Source: Actinomycetota bacterium (GTDB taxonomy: Bacteria; Actinomycetota; Thermoleophilia; Gaiellales; Gaiellaceae). Taken from it: 5,470 bases of DNA. The notes under the pieces are model-generated. The model was not told where the DNA came from and did no database searches. It saw only the letters and a program-made list of their open reading frames with translations. The DNA lies in the NCBI GenBank assembly GCA_013694685.1, contig JACDBY010000124.1:1-5470 (forward strand). Reading direction: 5' to 3'. Shown in pieces: positions 4,320 through 5,470 of the stretch. The translations under genes were made by a program, and so were the position numbers. How positions within the stretch are numbered: the first letter of the stretch is position 1; each line of letters starts with the position of its first letter.

Positions 4320-4940
4320 ATGAACAGATTGATCCGGCACCGGCCGTCGCCTGCGATGGTCGTCGCCTGCCTCGCGCTGCTCGTCGCGCTCGGTGGGACG
4401 AGCGTCGCGGCGGTACAGGCGCTCGCGCCGAACTCGGTCGGCACCGCACAGCTTCGGGCGAACGCCGTCACCGCGGCGAAGATCAAGAACCGGAACGTGA
4501 CGGGTGCAAAGCTCGCGCTCAACGCGGTGACGGGCGCGACCGTGCGAAACCGCTCGCTCAGCGCGGCCGATTTCATCGCGAGCTCCCTGCCCGTCGGCCC
4601 GCAAGGCCCGGCAGGCGCGGCAGGCCCGGCCGGTCCGGCCGGTCCTGCGGGGACGATCGGCCCGATCAGCGTCCGCCAGGCGAGCGTCACCGTCCCGGGT
4701 GGCGTGGCCCAGAACTCGGCGTACGACACCGAGACGGTCTCCGTCAACTGCAACGCGAACGAGAAGGCGATCTCCGCGGGCACCGGCTGGAGCGACGACG
4801 CGCTCGATCGTGAGCTCTGGACGCAGCGTCTGACGCCAGTCTTGACCGGGACGAACGTCACCGGCTTCCGGGCGACGGGCGGGAACGACAGCGGCAACAC
4901 GAGCACGTTCACCCTGTTCGTCCTCTGCTACGTGGGATAA
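4320..4940 (+). CDS. Secreted decapeptide-repeat and collagen-like protein
   Basis: This is a 206-residue exported protein. Residues 1-9 are basic (MNRLIRHRP), followed by a hydrophobic segment at 12-33 ('VVACLALLVALGGTSVAAV') that serves as a signal peptide or anchor. Five ten-residue repeats follow at 38-87 (NSVGTAQLRA, NAVTAAKIKN, RNVTGAKLAL, NAVTGATVRN, RSLSAADFIA) with consensus N-x-V-T-x-A-K-[IL]-x-N. Next is a short collagen-like tract of seven Gly-X-Y triplets (93-113, rich in GPA). The C-terminal domain (115-206) is Ser/Thr/Asn-rich, predicted mostly beta, with Cys144 and Cys203 placed to form a disulfide; it resembles a small surface or trimeric head domain. I know this overall architecture from Thermoleophilia-type actinomycete genomes, where many paralogues of unknown role occur; that is recall, not a search result. 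It lies 24 bases after the methyltransferase, so the two may share a transcript, and a strong hairpin follows. Its likely place is the cell surface or outside the cell. No enzymatic motif is seen. Confidence 0.88.
   Translation: MNRLIRHRPSPAMVVACLALLVALGGTSVAAVQALAPNSVGTAQLRANAVTAAKIKNRNVTGAKLALNAVTGATVRNRSLSAADFIASSLPVGPQGPAGAAGPAGPAGPAGTIGPISVRQASVTVPGGVAQNSAYDTETVSVNCNANEKAISAGTGWSDDALDRELWTQRLTPVLTGTNVTGFRATGGNDSGNTSTFTLFVLCYVG
4431..4580 (+). repeat. Five tandem decapeptide-coding units
   Basis: Five 30-base units encode the ten-residue repeats at residues 38-87 of the surface protein. The protein repeat is clear (Val or Leu at position 3, Thr/Ser/Gly at 4, Ala at 6, aliphatic or aromatic residue at 8), while the DNA has diverged. 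That suggests an old repeat kept by selection on the protein and not recent expansion. Confidence 0.7.
4596..4658 (+). repeat. Collagen-like Gly-X-Y coding tract
   Basis: Seven Gly-X-Y triplets are encoded here: GPQ, GPA, GAA, GPA, GPA, GPA, GTI. The DNA is a degenerate nine-base repeat of the GGC-CCG-GCA kind. Such short tracts can change in length by slippage and, in protein, tend to trimerise; seven triplets is short for a stable triple helix alone. Confidence 0.8.
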
Positions 4941-4967
4941 CGCCGGCGGGACACCCGGCTCGAGGTC

Positions 4968-4999
4968 TGACGGAGGAGGCGAGAGCGCCTCCTCCGTCA
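4968..4999 (+). terminator. Strong hairpin terminator after the repeat protein
   Basis: TGACGGAGGAGGCG (4968-4981) pairs perfectly with CGCCTCCTCCGTCA (4986-4999) over 14 bp with an AGAG loop, 28 bases after the stop codon. No T-tract follows, so it is a U-less hairpin of the kind seen in high-GC actinomycetes. It should separate the methyltransferase/surface-protein unit from comM. Confidence 0.75.
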
Positions 5000-5037
5000 C
5001 ACATCCGGCACGAAGACGGCACACATCCGTGACGGAT
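4998..5037. promoter_or_regulatory. Direct repeats and palindrome upstream of comM
   Basis: CACACATCCG occurs at 4998-5007 and again at 5020-5029, 22 bases apart, or about two DNA helical turns. The second copy runs into a perfect short palindrome, ATCCGT-G-ACGGAT (5025-5037). The arrangement is compatible with a binding site for a regulator acting on comM about 20 bases downstream, but it may be chance, and no regulator is identified. Confidence 0.35.
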
Positions 5038-5044
5038 CGGGCCG

Positions 5045-5050
5045 TACCGT
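5045..5050 (+). promoter_or_regulatory. Possible -10 box for leaderless comM transcript
   Basis: TACCGT fits the actinomycete TAnnnT pattern and ends six bases before the ATG at 5057, so transcription could begin at the start codon itself. No -35 of the TTGAC type is seen at the right distance. The only purine stretch before the ATG, GAAGA, is too close to serve as a normal ribosome-binding site. Confidence 0.28.
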
Positions 5051-5056
5051 CGAAGA

Positions 5057-5470
5057 ATGCTCGGCCGCGCGGTCACGTTCGCGCTCGTCGGTCTCGAGCC
5101 CCGTCGCGTCGAGGTCGAGGCGCATCTGCGGACGGGGGATCAGCCGTCCTTTGCGATCGTCGGGCTCGCGGATCGCGCGTGTCAGGAGGCGAAGCACCGC
5201 GTGCGAAGCGGCATCCAGTCCGCCCTCCTCGAGTGGCCGGGCCGCGCGATCACCGTCAATCTCGCACCCGCCGCTCTCCGGAAAGAGGGATCCGGCTTCG
5301 ATCTCGGTATCGCGCTCACGATCCTCGCGGCCTCGCGACAGGTGCCCGCGGATCGTCTCGCCGAGCACGCCTGTCTCGGCGAGCTCGGTCTGGACGGTCG
5401 CGTGCGCCCCGTGACGGGGACGATCGCGGCGGCGGAGGGGGCGGCCCGCGGCGGGCTCGGCCGCGTGCTC
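5057..5470 (+). CDS. comM: ComM/YifB-family Mg-chelatase-like AAA+ ATPase, N-terminal part
   Basis: The frame is open from ATG 5057 to the window end, giving the first 138 residues of a protein that is normally about 500 long. The segment matches the N-terminal Lon-protease-like (ChlI) domain of ComM/YifB: 'LVGLEPRRVEVEAHL' (10-24), 'FAIVGLADRACQEAKHRVRSG' (32-52), 'ITVNLAPAALRKEGSGFDLGIAL' (65-87), 'LGELGLDGRVRPV' (107-119). The Walker A and B motifs of the AAA+ domain and the C-terminal part would lie beyond 5470. In naturally competent bacteria ComM is a hexameric helicase that promotes branch migration when incoming DNA is integrated. The gene is often near yraN and dprA, which agrees with the presence of rnhB and yraN in this window. 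It is truncated only by the window edge; no damage is seen. ATG 5057 gives the expected N-terminus 'MLGRAVTFALVG'. Confidence 0.93.
   Translation, partial: MLGRAVTFALVGLEPRRVEVEAHLRTGDQPSFAIVGLADRACQEAKHRVRSGIQSALLEWPGRAITVNLAPAALRKEGSGFDLGIALTILAASRQVPADRLAEHACLGELGLDGRVRPVTGTIAAAEGAARGGLGRVL

Noticed and set aside
3939..5024. A 361-codon minus-strand open frame opposite the methyltransferase and surface protein genes
   Set aside because: It is antisense to genes with recognised motifs, and its low-complexity stretches only mirror the collagen-coding repeat.

Overview
The window is a very GC-rich bacterial chromosome segment with seven genes, all on the + strand. Strong G/C at third codon positions, GTG starts, TAnnnT-type -10 boxes and a secreted protein of the 'VACLALLVALGG' plus decapeptide plus GPAGPAG type point to an actinomycete. 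The best guess is a Thermoleophilia-like lineage (Gaiellales/Solirubrobacterales). That placement is an inference from gene style, not from a marker-gene comparison.

Layout. 50-397 rplS (ribosomal protein L19), preceded by a probable promoter and a small leader hairpin. 403-726 a small unrecognised lipoprotein, five bases after rplS. 727-890 a non-coding gap holding two copies of a GC-rich palindrome. 891-1547 rnhB (ribonuclease HII). 1544-1876 a YraN/UPF0102 nuclease-like protein, overlapping rnhB by the four bases GTGA. 1877-2063 a long leader with a hairpin that overlaps the ribosome-binding site. 2064-2930 htpX-type membrane zinc protease. 2931-3167 a non-coding gap with at least three palindromes. 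3168-4295 an amino-methyltransferase, probably DNA N4-cytosine type. 4320-4940 a secreted decapeptide-repeat/collagen-like protein. 4941-5056 a strong hairpin terminator and the comM upstream region. 5057-5470 the first 138 residues of comM, cut by the window end. No gap exceeds 300 bases, and I saw no tRNA, rRNA, CRISPR array, transposase or phage gene.

How the genes fit together. rplS, rnhB, yraN and comM are housekeeping genes that are often close together in bacteria (translation, RNA-DNA hybrid repair, nuclease-like and competence/branch-migration roles). Here a block made of htpX (membrane protein quality control), a solitary methyltransferase and a surface-type repeat protein lies between yraN and comM. 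Most transcription units appear to end in palindromes without U-tracts. rnhB and comM may be translated from leaderless transcripts, because a -10-like box ends about seven bases before each start.

I did not find a clear new defence or mobile system. The observations most worth following are the two different palindrome families between genes, the hairpin over the htpX ribosome-binding site, the decapeptide/collagen architecture, and the orphan methyltransferase with a Cys/His cluster.
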